DNA from: Burkholderiales bacterium RIFCSPLOWO2_12_FULL_61_40
GTDB lineage: Bacteria > Pseudomonadota > Gammaproteobacteria > Burkholderiales > Burkholderiaceae_C
Direction: 5' to 3'
NCBI GenBank assembly: GCA_001770935.1
Contig: MESI01000040.1
Span: 1-54,515 of the forward strand
DNA: 54,515 nucleotides
Shown here: positions 9,341 through 17,200 of the stretch, piece after piece
Position numbering within the stretch: position 1 is the stretch's first letter
How the letters are laid out: each line of letters starts with the position of its first letter
Notes under the pieces: model-generated
Seen by the model: only the letters and a program-made list of their open reading frames with translations
Told to the model about the DNA's origin: nothing
Databases searched by the model: none
Translations under genes and position numbers: made by a program

Positions 9341-10501
9341 CTATTTGCCCAAACCCATCGACCGGGTGATGACCTCTTTCATGATCTCGTTGGTGCCGCC
9401 GTAGATGCGCTGCACGCGGGCGTCGGCGTAGGCGCGGGCAATGGGGTATTCCCACATGTAGCCGTAGCCGCCAAAGAGCTGCACACATTCGTCCATCACC
9501 TTGCATTGCAAATCGGTGGTCCAGTACTTGGCCATGCTGGCGGTGGCGGTGTCCAGCTTGTCTTGCAAAATCAGTTCGCAGCATTTGTCCACAAACACCC
9601 GCGCCACCTGCACCTCGGTTTGCAGCTCGGCCAGCACATACCGGGTGTTCTGGAAGGCCGCCACGGGCTGGCCAAAGACCTTGCGCTCTTTCACATAGTC
9701 CACCGTCCAGTCGATGGCGGCCTGGGCAGCCCCCACGGCGCCGATGGCGATTTGCATGCGTTCCCAGGGCAACTGCTCCATCAGGCAAATGAAGCCTTTG
9801 TTTTCATAGGCCGGGCCGCCCAGCAGGTGATCAGCGGTCAGGCGCACATTGTCAAAAAACAGCTCGGAGGTGTCTTGCGCCTTCATGCCCACTTTTTTCA
9901 GGCGCTTGCCCACGGTAAAGCCCGGCATGCCGCGCTCCACCAGCATCAGACTGGTGCCCTTGCCGCCTGCCGCCGGGTTGGTTTTGGCCACCACGATCAC
10001 CAGGTCGGCATGCCAGCCGTTGGTGATAAAGGTTTTGCTGCCGTTGAGCAGGTAGCTGCCGTCGGCTTGCTGAATGGCGGTGGCTTTGATGCCTTGCAGG
10101 TCCGAGCCTGCAGCAGGCTCACTCATGGCGATAGCGCCGACCATTTCACCGCTGGCCAATTTGGGCAGGTATTTGGCTTTTTGCTCCGCTGTACCGTAGT
10201 GCAGGATGTACGGCGCCACGATTTCGCTGTGCAGCCCGAAGCCAATGCCGGTGTAGCCTGCACGCCCGATCTCTTCGATCTGGATCATGGAATAGGCCTT
10301 GTCGGCCTCCGAGCCGCCGTACTCCTCGGGCATGCTCATGCACAAAAAGCCGTTGTCCCCCGCCTTGTTCCACACCGCGCGGTCCACATAGCCCTGCTCT
10401 TCCCACTCCGCGTGGAAGGGGGCGATTTCCTTGTCGATGAAGCGGCGAAAGCTGTCGCGAAAGGCTTCGTGGTCGGGGGAAAAGAGGGTTCTTTCAATCA
10501 T
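9341..10501 (-). CDS. Acyl-CoA dehydrogenase (long-chain/isovaleryl type)
   Basis: FAD enzyme that oxidises acyl-CoA to trans-2-enoyl-CoA, the first step of beta-oxidation, passing electrons to ETF. It has 386 residues, the normal length. Visible are the family signature AIAMSEPAAGSDLQ (about 123-136), the FAD/substrate stretch NGSKTFITNG, and FGGYGYMWEYPI near the C-terminus. The usual medium/short-chain catalytic Glu is replaced in RIYGGTNEIM; in the long-chain and isovaleryl groups the base lies earlier, matching Glu247 in LPWERMQIA. The promoter region upstream (10502-10687) carries the palindromic operator at 10548-10565 that recurs before the thiolase gene. Natural chain length is not readable. 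Confidence 0.93.
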   Translation of the reverse strand: MIERTLFSPDHEAFRDSFRRFIDKEIAPFHAEWEEQGYVDRAVWNKAGDNGFLCMSMPEEYGGSEADKAYSMIQIEEIGRAGYTGIGFGLHSEIVAPYILHYGTAEQKAKYLPKLASGEMVGAIAMSEPAAGSDLQGIKATAIQQADGSYLLNGSKTFITNGWHADLVIVVAKTNPAAGGKGTSLMLVERGMPGFTVGKRLKKVGMKAQDTSELFFDNVRLTADHLLGGPAYENKGFICLMEQLPWERMQIAIGAVGAAQAAIDWTVDYVKERKVFGQPVAAFQNTRYVLAELQTEVQVARVFVDKCCELILQDKLDTATASMAKYWTTDLQCKVMDECVQLFGGYGYMWEYPIARAYADARVQRIYGGTNEIMKEVITRSMGLGK

Positions 10502-10540
10502 GGTGGCACCTGTAAAGTGGGAAAAAGAAACGGAGTTTAC

Positions 10541-10573
10541 TATTTATACAAAGCAATTGCTTTGTTAAAAGAA
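10541..10573. promoter_or_regulatory. Palindromic fatty-acid operator, site 1, with overlapping promoter
   Basis: Contains the perfect 18-bp palindrome ACAAAGCAATTGCTTTGT at 10548-10565. On the minus strand TATAAA (10543-10548) makes a plausible -10 for the acyl-CoA dehydrogenase, with the palindrome filling the spacer to a weak TTTTAA -35. A repressor bound here would block that promoter. The whole 33-bp block matches 12531-12563 at 30 of 33 positions in the same orientation. The regulator is not in the window; a TetR-type fatty-acid repressor such as FadP is my inference. Confidence 0.75.
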
Positions 10574-10687
10574 TATGACGCATCAAAGAAAAATGCAGCA
10601 ATTTGGAGCCACAACACCGTGGCCGTCAAAATTGTGGATGATCGGGAGATTGGGTTCTTAAAAATGATGCGATTGGAGAAATAGACC

Positions 10688-11881
10688 GTGCAAATTGAGG
10701 CAATCAGGCTTAAAAATTTCCGCGCCTTTCACGACATCAATATGCGTGACATACCGCGTTTCTGCGTTCTGGTGGGTGCCAACGGCAGCGGCAAGAGCAC
10801 GCTGTTTTCGGTGTTTGCGTTCTTGCGTGATGCCATGGCCACCAATGTGACTGCGGCATTAGGTAAATTAGGAGGAAGCCGGGGGTTTGAAGAGGTGCGC
10901 AGTCGCGGCTCAAGTGGGCCTATTGAAATCGAACTGAAGTTGCGCACCGCATCGGCCAGCGGGCGCAGCCAGTTGATTACCTACGAGTTGCACATTGATG
11001 AAGCGAAGGGGCGCCCGGTAGTTACCCGCGAAATTTTGCGCTACCGCAGAGGCAGCCACGGCAAGCCTTGGCATTTTTTGGAATTTTCGAATGGCATGGG
11101 CGAAGCAGTCACCAATGAACTAGACACGGTGGCCGATGAAAGCCAACTCAAACGCGAGCAGCAAACGCTGAAGAGCCCGGACATTTTGGCCATCAAAGGT
11201 TTGGCGCAGTTTGAGCGTTTTCCAGCGGTGGTTGCACTGGGAAACCTGATTGAAAACTGGCATTTGTCAGACTTTCACATTAGCCGTGCCCGCCCCGAAG
11301 CAGATGCTGGATATGCAGAGCATCTTTCGCGCGAGGGCGAAAACTTGTCCTTGGTGGTTGAGTACCTTTACAAGAATCACCCTGCTGTTTTTCAAAAGGT
11401 ACTGGACAGACTGCGGACCTGTGTACCTGGAATCAGCAAGGTGGAGGCAAAGACGACCGAAGAAGGTCGGGTGTTGTTGAAGTTTCAGGACGGCGCGTTT
11501 GAAGACCCGTTTTTGGCCCGCTACGTATCAGACGGCACCATCAAGATGCTGGCCTATTTGGTGCTGTTGTTTGATCCTTCGCCGCATCCCCTGCTCTGTG
11601 TTGAAGAACCAGAGAACCAGCTTTACCCTTCATTACTATGGGACTTGGCTGAAGAGTTCCGCAGCTATGGGGAGCTTGGGGGGCAAGTCTTTGTTACCAC
11701 CCATTCGCCCGACTTTTTGAATGCTATCCACCTGGATGAGCTGTTCTGGTTGGTGAAAAAAGAGGGTTACACCAGCATTCACCGCGCAAAGGACGATCTG
11801 CAACTGAAAGCCTATGTCGATGAGGGCGACCAGCTAGGATACCTCTGGAATAGCGGCCTGTTTGCGGGGGTGAACCCTTGA
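10688..11881 (+). CDS. OLD/RecF-like AAA (ABC-type) ATPase of a two-gene module
   Basis: A 397-residue ATPase of the AAA_21/SMC-RecF class. Visible are the N-terminal LKNFRAF motif usual in this class, Walker A GANGSGKST (30-38), the signature-like YVSDGTIKM (279-287), Walker B LLCVEEPEN (302-310) and the His switch in VTTHSPDF (His339). There is no coiled-coil arm of SMC length. Start GTG at 10688 has GGAG at 10675-10678, nine bases upstream. The downstream gene overlaps it by four bases, so the two products are probably made in fixed ratio. Rows I counted by eye in this module are 47-57% G+C against about 67% in the flanking genes, suggesting acquisition. Such ATPases paired with TOPRIM proteins occur in OLD-like defence systems; function here is inference. 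Confidence 0.85.
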   Translation: MQIEAIRLKNFRAFHDINMRDIPRFCVLVGANGSGKSTLFSVFAFLRDAMATNVTAALGKLGGSRGFEEVRSRGSSGPIEIELKLRTASASGRSQLITYELHIDEAKGRPVVTREILRYRRGSHGKPWHFLEFSNGMGEAVTNELDTVADESQLKREQQTLKSPDILAIKGLAQFERFPAVVALGNLIENWHLSDFHISRARPEADAGYAEHLSREGENLSLVVEYLYKNHPAVFQKVLDRLRTCVPGISKVEAKTTEEGRVLLKFQDGAFEDPFLARYVSDGTIKMLAYLVLLFDPSPHPLLCVEEPENQLYPSLLWDLAEEFRSYGELGGQVFVTTHSPDFLNAIHLDELFWLVKKEGYTSIHRAKDDLQLKAYVDEGDQLGYLWNSGLFAGVNP

Positions 11882-12444
11882 TCGCGCCGGGCATCGAACA
11901 CATTGTATTTTTTTTGGAAGGCCCATCTGAACAAGACTTTTTGAAGGCTTTTTTACCAGCGCTCTTGCCCGGCCACATTCACCTGCACTACCAAGTGTTT
12001 CAGGGTAAGCAAGACATGGAAAAACGCTTGGCCTTGCGCATGCGCGGATGGCGGCAGACAAATACCTGCTTCGTCGTGCTGCGAGACCAAGACAGCGGCG
12101 ACTGCATTGCCATCAAACATGGACTTCAACAAATCTGCACATCGGCCGGTCACCCCAATGCACTGGTTCGCATTGCATGCAGGGAGTTGGAGACGTTTTT
12201 TATCGGTGATTGGACAGCAGTTGCTGCAGCCTTTGACATGCCCGCCTTGGCCAAACTCGGGACCAAAGCCATGTATCGACAGCCCGATTTATTGGGTAGC
12301 CCATCCGCAGAGTTGAAAAAACACATTTCACAGTACCAAAAACGCGATGGGGCTCGGCGTATCGGACCTCACTTGGACCCGGCACGAAATAAGTCGAAGA
12401 GTTTTGAGGTGTTCATGCGGTCCATCCAACAAATTGCAGCATAG
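11878..12444 (+). CDS. DUF4276-like / TOPRIM-type protein, partner of the upstream ATPase
   Basis: A 188-residue protein starting with TTG at 11878, which overlaps the ATPase stop as TTGA. It shows the acidic pattern of a TOPRIM-like fold: FFLEGPSEQDFL with Glu14, then VLRDQDSGDC with Asp70 and Asp72, then ACRELETFFIGDW with Glu103 and Glu105. The pattern matches what I remember of DUF4276 proteins, which commonly follow an AAA_21 ATPase gene. In OLD nucleases and PARIS-type systems the TOPRIM part is the metal-dependent nuclease controlled by the ATPase. That this one cleaves nucleic acid is inference. The alternative is a regulatory subunit that has lost activity. Confidence 0.75.
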   Translation: MIAPGIEHIVFFLEGPSEQDFLKAFLPALLPGHIHLHYQVFQGKQDMEKRLALRMRGWRQTNTCFVVLRDQDSGDCIAIKHGLQQICTSAGHPNALVRIACRELETFFIGDWTAVAAAFDMPALAKLGTKAMYRQPDLLGSPSAELKKHISQYQKRDGARRIGPHLDPARNKSKSFEVFMRSIQQIAA

Positions 12445-12530
12445 GTGCCCCTACCTCACACGCGCCCCTCATGCATCGGCGTAGAGTGAAATAAGCTGGC
12501 TAGGATTTGAAGCGCCAAGGGGTCTTGATT

Positions 12531-12563
12531 TATTTTTAGAAAGCAATTGCTTTGTAAAAAGAA
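12531..12563. promoter_or_regulatory. Palindromic fatty-acid operator, site 2
   Basis: Near copy of 10541-10573 (30/33 identical, same orientation). The core AAAGCAATTGCTTT at 12540-12553 is a perfect 14-bp palindrome. TATACT at 12565-12570, just outside, is a good -10 for the thiolase gene, so the operator overlaps the -35 region and a bound protein should repress. Confidence 0.72.
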
Positions 12564-12582
12564 ATATACTGAATGCTTGCGT

Positions 12583-12598
12583 AGTCCTGACCAGGACT
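12583..12598. promoter_or_regulatory. Inverted repeat in the thiolase 5' leader
   Basis: AGTCCTG-AC-CAGGACT, seven-base perfect arms with a two-base centre, lies between the putative -10 (12565-12570) and the thiolase start codon. The centre is too tight for a stable RNA loop, so a DNA operator is more likely than an RNA hairpin. No second copy was noticed at the dehydrogenase gene. Confidence 0.5.
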
Positions 12599-12623
12599 GA
12601 TTACCAACCTCACGGAGACCCCC

Positions 12624-13829
12624 ATGACAGAAGCATTTGTATTTGATGCCATCCGCACGCCCCGCGGCAAAGGCAAGAAAGATGGCAGCTTGTACGAGGT
12701 GAAGCCCGTCAACCTGTTGGCTGGCCTGTTAACCGACTTGCAGCAGCGCAACCAGTTCGATACCGCCCGGGTCGACGACGTGGTGATGGGCCTGGTGTCT
12801 CCGGTGGGCGACCAGGGCGCGGTGCTGCCGAAGGTGGCGGCGCTCAAGGCCGGCTGGGACTTCCAGTGCGCAGGGGTGCAGATCAACCGCTTTTGCGCCT
12901 CAGGCCTGGAAGCCGTGAACATGGCCGCGCAAAAAGTGCGCTCCGGCTGGGAAGACCTGGTGGTGGCTGGCGGTGTGGAGAGCATGAGCCGGGTGCCGAT
13001 TGGCTCGGACGGCGGCGCCTGGGCCATGGACCCGGAGACCAATTCCGCCACCGCTTTTGTGCCCCAAGGCATCGGCGCGGACCTGATTGCCACGCTGGAA
13101 GGATTCACCCGTGCCGATGTGGACGCTTTCGCGCTGGAGTCGCAAAAGCGGGCTACCCATGCCCAGGCCAGCGGCTACTTTGACCGCTCTGTCGTCCCCG
13201 TGAAAGACTTTTTGGGCCAGGTCATTCTGGGCAAGGATGAATTCATCAAACCCAACACCACGCTGGAAGGCCTGGGATCGCTCAAACCCGCGTTTGAGCA
13301 GATGGGCGGCATGGGCTTCGACCAGGTGGCGCTGACCCGCTACCCGCAGGTGGAGCGCATCCACCACGTACACCACGCGGGCAACTCGTCCGGCATCGTC
13401 GATGGTGCATCCGCCGTGCTGATTGGCAACGAAGCCGCCGCCAAGGCGCATAACCTGAGCCCGCGCGCCCGCATCGTGGCAGCGGCTTTGAGTGGTGCGG
13501 ACCCCACCATCATGCTGACCGGCCCCATGCCTGCCGCCCGCAAAGCGCTGGCCAAGGCCGGTTTGACCATCGACCAGATCGACCTGTTTGAAGTGAATGA
13601 GGCCTTCGCCGCCGTGGTGATGCGTTTCATGAAGGAAATGAAGGTGCCGCACGACAAGGTCAATGTGAACGGCGGCGCCATTGCCATGGGCCACCCCTTG
13701 GGCGCCACCGGGGCCATGATTTTGGGCATCTTGGTTGACGAGCTGCACCGGCGCAAGCTGCGCTACGGCATGGCCACGCTGTGCGTGGGCGGCGGCATGG
13801 GCATTGCCACCATTGTGGAGGCAATCTGA
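12624..13829 (+). CDS. Acetyl-CoA C-acyltransferase (3-ketoacyl-CoA thiolase)
   Basis: Cleaves 3-ketoacyl-CoA with CoA to acetyl-CoA and a shortened acyl-CoA, the last step of beta-oxidation. It has 401 residues, normal for the family. The three catalytic stretches are intact: nucleophile Cys91 in [10 protein letters not shown], His357 in [15 protein letters not shown] and Cys387 in [13 protein letters not shown] at 12624 has CGGAG about ten bases upstream. Its promoter carries operator site 2. The multifunctional enzyme gene that makes its substrate follows at 14061 on the same strand, but 231 bp of repeat-rich sequence separates them, so read-through rather than tight coupling is likely. 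Confidence 0.95.
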   Translation: MTEAFVFDAIRTPRGKGKKDGSLYEVKPVNLLAGLLTDLQQRNQFDTARVDDVVMGLVSPVGDQGAVLPKVAALKAGWDFQCAGVQINRFCASGLEAVNMAAQKVRSGWEDLVVAGGVESMSRVPIGSDGGAWAMDPETNSATAFVPQGIGADLIATLEGFTRADVDAFALESQKRATHAQASGYFDRSVVPVKDFLGQVILGKDEFIKPNTTLEGLGSLKPAFEQMGGMGFDQVALTRYPQVERIHHVHHAGNSSGIVDGASAVLIGNEAAAKAHNLSPRARIVAAALSGADPTIMLTGPMPAARKALAKAGLTIDQIDLFEVNEAFAAVVMRFMKEMKVPHDKVNVNGGAIAMGHPLGATGAMILGILVDELHRRKLRYGMATLCVGGGMGIATIVEAI

Positions 13830-13837
13830 GACCTTGC

Positions 13838-13870
13838 GGGACAGACCGGAGCGAAGCGAAGCTCTGTCCC
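13838..13870 (+). terminator. Hairpin after the thiolase gene (first of three related elements)
   Basis: GGGACAGA (13838-13845) pairs perfectly with TCTGTCCC (13863-13870) across a 17-base loop, nine bases after the thiolase stop. There is no T-run after it, so it is not a classical intrinsic terminator; attenuation or mRNA 3'-end protection is equally possible. Confidence 0.45.
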
Positions 13871-13952
13871 CAACTGAATAGAAGCGGGACAGTCCGCAGC
13901 TACGCGCAGCGAGCCAGCTTTGTCCTCAACATTTTAGAAGAAATTGGCCTCT

Positions 13953-13995
13953 AGCCCCCGTATTCATTGCGCAAGCAGCTCCTATTTTTATAGCA
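13953..13995 (+). repeat. 43-bp dispersed repeat, copy 2 (intergenic)
   Basis: AGCCCCCGTATTCATTGCGC start, GCAAGCAGCT core, ATAGCA end. Same length and orientation as the copies at 2288, 26622 and 29752; the only copy here that lies wholly outside a coding region. Confidence 0.85.
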
Positions 13996-14060
13996 TTTCT
14001 GGACAGACCGCAGTGACGCGAAGCGAACCGGCCCTGTCCTCAACTGATGAGAAACAGACC

Positions 14061-16220
14061 ATGAAAACTATTTCCTATTCCCTCGCAGACGGCATCGCCA
14101 CCATCACCTTTGACGAGCCCGACTCCCCGGTCAACACCATGTGCCTGCAGTGGCAGGACGATATGGATGCGCTGGCCGCCCAGGTGCTGCAGGACAAAGA
14201 CGCCATCCGGGGCATCGTCCTGGCCTCGGCCAAGAGCACTTTTTTTGCCGGGGCCGATCTCAAAGGCGCCATGCGTTTGAAACCTTCGGACGCAGGCCAA
14301 ATCTTCACCGAAATCGAACGCGTCAAAAAGAACTTCCGCACTATCGAAACCCTGGGCAAGCCCGTGGTCAGCCTGCTCAATGGCACGGCGCTGGGCGGCG
14401 GCTGGGAAGTGGCGCTGGTGGGCCACCACCGCATCGCCATCGACGACCGAAAGACGCAGTTTGGCCTGCCCGAAGTGACCCTGGGCCTGCTGCCCGGCGC
14501 CAGCGGTGTGACCAAAATGACCCGCCACCTGGGCCTGATGGCGGCCCAGCCCTACCTGGTGGAAGGCAAAACCTTTTCGCCCGCCGAAGCCAAGGGCCTG
14601 AACCTGGTGCATGAGCTGGTAGCCCCCGGCGACAACGCCCCGGCGGAGATGCGCACCAAAGCGCTGGCATGGATCGCCGCCAACCCCGGCGCCCAGCACC
14701 CCTGGGAAGCCAAGGGCTACAAGGTGCCCGGCGGCCTGCCCTCCTCGCCCGCCGTGGCAGGCATGCTGGCCGTGGCCCCGGCCATGATCAAGAAGCAGAC
14801 CCGTGGCCTGTATCCCGCGCCCGAAGCCATCATGGCCTGTATGGTCGAAGGGCTGCAGGTGGATATCGAAACCGCCCTGCGGATTGAAAGCCGTGCGCTG
14901 GCCAAACTCATGACCGGCATCAATGCCAAGGCCATGATCAACACCTTCTTCTTCAACCTCAACGCCATCAAGAGCGGCCAAAGCCGCCCCGGCAACACAC
15001 CCCGCTTCAAGCCCGCCAAGGTCGGCTTGCTGGGCGCGGGCATGATGGGGGCCGGCATCGCCTACGCCCAGGCCAGCAAGGGCATTGCCACGGTGCTCAA
15101 GGACGTGAGCCAGGAAAAAGCCGACCTGGGCAAAAGCTACAGCGCCAAGATCACCCAGGGCCGGGTGGACAAGGGCCGCATGAAGCCCGAGGAGCAACAA
15201 AAGATCCTGGACCGCATCCAGCCCACCGGCAAAGTGGAAGACCTGCTGGGCTGCGACCTGATCATTGAAGCGGTGTTTGAAAACCGTGAACTCAAAGCCA
15301 AGGTCACCAAAGAGTCAGAGCCCATGCTGGCGGCGGGCGGTTTTTTTGCCTCTAACACATCCACCTTGCCCATCAGCGGCCTGGCCACGGCCAGCAAGGA
15401 ACCCGAAAAATTCATCGGCATCCACTTCTTCAGCCCGGTGGACAAGATGAAACTGGTGGAGATTATCCGTGGCAAGCAAACCAACGACGAAACCGTGGCG
15501 CGTGCCTTTGACTACGTGCAGGCCATCGGCAAGATCCCGATTGTGGTGAACGATTCGCGCGGCTTTTTCACCAGCCGCGTGTTTGGCACTTTTGTGATGG
15601 AAGGCGCGGCCATGCTGGGCGAAGGCATCCCCGCTGCGGCAATAGAAAACGCCGGTATCCAGTGCGGCATGCCGGTCGGCCCCCTGGCCGTGCTGGACGA
15701 AACCGCGCTAACACTGAGCCTGCACGTCATGGAGCAGACCAAGGCTGACTTGGAGGCCGAGGGAAAAACCTATGTCGCCACACCGGGCGAACTGCTGGTG
15801 GCCGATCTGGTGCGCATACACAAGCGCCCTGGCCGCGCAGGTGGTGGCGGCTTTTACGAGTACCCCAGCGAGAAAGGCGCCAAGAAGTTCCTCTGGCCAC
15901 AGCTCAAGGATTTGTTTGAGAAAGCCGATGCCCAGTGGACCATCACCGACCTGAAAGACCGCCTGCTCTACCGCCAGGCCGTGGAAACCGCGCGCTGCCT
16001 GAGCGAAAACGTGCTGACCACGGTGCACGACGCCAACATCGGCTCCATCTTCGGCATCGGTTTTCCGGCCTGGACGGGCGGCGCCATGCAGTTCATCTAC
16101 GGCATGGGCATTGAGGCCTTCGAGGCGCGTGCGGCAGAGTTGGCGCGCCAATTCGGCCCTGGTTTTGCGTTGACCGACGATGTGAAGGCCGCCATTCGGA
16201 AGTACCAGCCCATCTATTGA
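14061..16220 (+). CDS. Multifunctional enoyl-CoA hydratase / 3-hydroxyacyl-CoA dehydrogenase (FadB/FadJ type)
   Basis: Carries out the hydration and NAD-dependent oxidation steps of beta-oxidation. From the ATG at 14061 it is 719 residues: crotonase domain 1-190 with oxyanion-hole FAGADLKG and catalytic Glu117 (LGGGWEVAL) and Glu138 (GLPEVTLG); Rossmann motif GLLGAGMMGAG near 320; dehydrogenase motif GIHFFSPVDKMKLVEI; and C-terminal 3HCDH domains with NDSRGFFTSRVFG. The frame runs 39 codons further upstream, but that stretch is repeat sequence and the family starts at this Met. The ribosome site is poor (GATGAGAAA). It works with the thiolase upstream. Whether fadB or fadJ is the right name cannot be settled. 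Confidence 0.93.
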   Translation: MKTISYSLADGIATITFDEPDSPVNTMCLQWQDDMDALAAQVLQDKDAIRGIVLASAKSTFFAGADLKGAMRLKPSDAGQIFTEIERVKKNFRTIETLGKPVVSLLNGTALGGGWEVALVGHHRIAIDDRKTQFGLPEVTLGLLPGASGVTKMTRHLGLMAAQPYLVEGKTFSPAEAKGLNLVHELVAPGDNAPAEMRTKALAWIAANPGAQHPWEAKGYKVPGGLPSSPAVAGMLAVAPAMIKKQTRGLYPAPEAIMACMVEGLQVDIETALRIESRALAKLMTGINAKAMINTFFFNLNAIKSGQSRPGNTPRFKPAKVGLLGAGMMGAGIAYAQASKGIATVLKDVSQEKADLGKSYSAKITQGRVDKGRMKPEEQQKILDRIQPTGKVEDLLGCDLIIEAVFENRELKAKVTKESEPMLAAGGFFASNTSTLPISGLATASKEPEKFIGIHFFSPVDKMKLVEIIRGKQTNDETVARAFDYVQAIGKIPIVVNDSRGFFTSRVFGTFVMEGAAMLGEGIPAAAIENAGIQCGMPVGPLAVLDETALTLSLHVMEQTKADLEAEGKTYVATPGELLVADLVRIHKRPGRAGGGGFYEYPSEKGAKKFLWPQLKDLFEKADAQWTITDLKDRLLYRQAVETARCLSENVLTTVHDANIGSIFGIGFPAWTGGAMQFIYGMGIEAFEARAAELARQFGPGFALTDDVKAAIRKYQPIY

Positions 16221-16267
16221 CCAATAGCTGCCCTACACTGGCATGCCACACAGCCTGAGGACCCTTG

Positions 16268-17173
16268 ATGCTGGCACAACTTCTGCGACGCATGTTATTG
16301 GCGCAATTTTTCATGGGCGCTGCACTGGGCCTTCTGCTGAACCGCTTTGCCGGTGGGTCCATGGGGTGGGTGGTCGCCCTGGCTGTGGCACTGCCTCTGT
16401 TGACGACCACGTTGGCCCACCTGTTGTCTGCTATGAAATCACGGGCACCGGCTGAGTCGCCAACCCTGTGGTGGCGCTCGGTGTGGGGCGAAATTGGCGC
16501 TGGCATTCGGATTTTCATGCTCCGCCAGCCGTGGACCACGCGTCCACCTGTTTATTTGGCAGCAACCGGGGGGGCGGCCCCTGCCCCCCTTGTACCAGTG
16601 GTGCTGGTGCACGGCTATGTTTGCAACCACCGGATTTGGGATGACACCATTGCCGCGCTGCGTGCCCAGGGTCACCCGGTATTGGCGGTGGACCTGGAGC
16701 CGCTTTTCACGTCCATTGACAAATATGCGCCCATTGTGGAGGCTGCGGTGGCAGAAATCTGTCGGCAGGCCGGGGCGCGCCAAGTGGCGCTGCTAGGCCA
16801 CAGCATGGGCGGGCTGGCTATACGCGCCTGGTTGCGAGCCCATGGCACCGAGCGGGTCGCCAAGGTGCTGACCCTGGGAACGCCCCATGCAGGCACACGG
16901 CTGGCCCGCCGCGCACGCACCCCCAATGGACGCCAAATGGTCTGGCGCAGCAAATGGCTGGCCCGGCTCGCGGCCCATGAGTCCGAGGCCACCCGCGCGC
17001 TGATGCGTATTGCCATCACCGCCCAGGACAACATCGTCTACCCCCAGCGCGCGCAGGTACTGCCCGGTGTGGAGACCACGGTATTCGAGGGCATGGGCCA
17101 CCTGCAAATGTGCCTGGAAAAACCGGTGATCGACTGGGTTTTGGCGCAGCTTGCGCCGCTGCATCCGCACTGA
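16268..17173 (+). CDS. Alpha/beta-hydrolase, lipase-like, membrane-anchored
   Basis: A 301-residue predicted esterase or lipase. Two hydrophobic stretches at about 8-25 and 33-53 suggest an inner-membrane anchor. The hydrolase core has the oxyanion segment VVLVHGYVCNHRIW, nucleophile Ser179 in LLGHSMGGLA, GTPHAGT after it, and a late His in GMGHLQM, all in the order of the fold. The family resembles triacylglycerol lipases and acetyltransferase-like hydrolases; substrate unknown. ATG at 16268 has GAGG seven bases upstream; a TTG at 16265 is less likely. Its last codons lie in one arm of a convergent inverted repeat shared with the toxin gene. Confidence 0.85.
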   Translation: MLAQLLRRMLLAQFFMGAALGLLLNRFAGGSMGWVVALAVALPLLTTTLAHLLSAMKSRAPAESPTLWWRSVWGEIGAGIRIFMLRQPWTTRPPVYLAATGGAAPAPLVPVVLVHGYVCNHRIWDDTIAALRAQGHPVLAVDLEPLFTSIDKYAPIVEAAVAEICRQAGARQVALLGHSMGGLAIRAWLRAHGTERVAKVLTLGTPHAGTRLARRARTPNGRQMVWRSKWLARLAAHESEATRALMRIAITAQDNIVYPQRAQVLPGVETTVFEGMGHLQMCLEKPVIDWVLAQLAPLHPH

Positions 17174-17200
17174 CAGAATTTGTTCAATCCGTCAGTGCGG
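17165..17200. terminator. Bidirectional hairpin between convergent genes
   Basis: CCGCACTGAC (17165-17174) and GTCAGTGCGG (17191-17200) form a perfect 10-bp stem around a 16-base spacer. Each arm encodes the final Pro-His-stop of a gene, the hydrolase on plus and the toxin on minus. T-runs are short, so termination strength is uncertain. Confidence 0.65.

Larger units (their letters stand above)
13838..14054 (+). repeat. Three imperfect GGACAG...CTGTCC repeats between thiolase and FadB-like genes
   Basis: Copies start at 13838, 13886 and 14001. Each opens with GGACAG, has a middle like CCGCAG..ACGCGAAGCGA, closes with TGTCC and is followed by CAAC and an A-rich GAA tail. Copies 2 and 3 are separated by the unrelated 43-bp dispersed repeat at 13953-13995. 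Copy 3 ends just before the start of the next gene. The 231-bp gap holds essentially nothing else. Confidence 0.7.

Noticed and set aside
9506..10684. 392-codon plus-strand frame opposite the acyl-CoA dehydrogenase
   Set aside because: Antisense shadow of a gene with full family signatures.
13944..14060. N-terminal extension of the FadB-like protein
   Set aside because: The stretch consists of two repeat families and the crotonase domain begins at the later Met.
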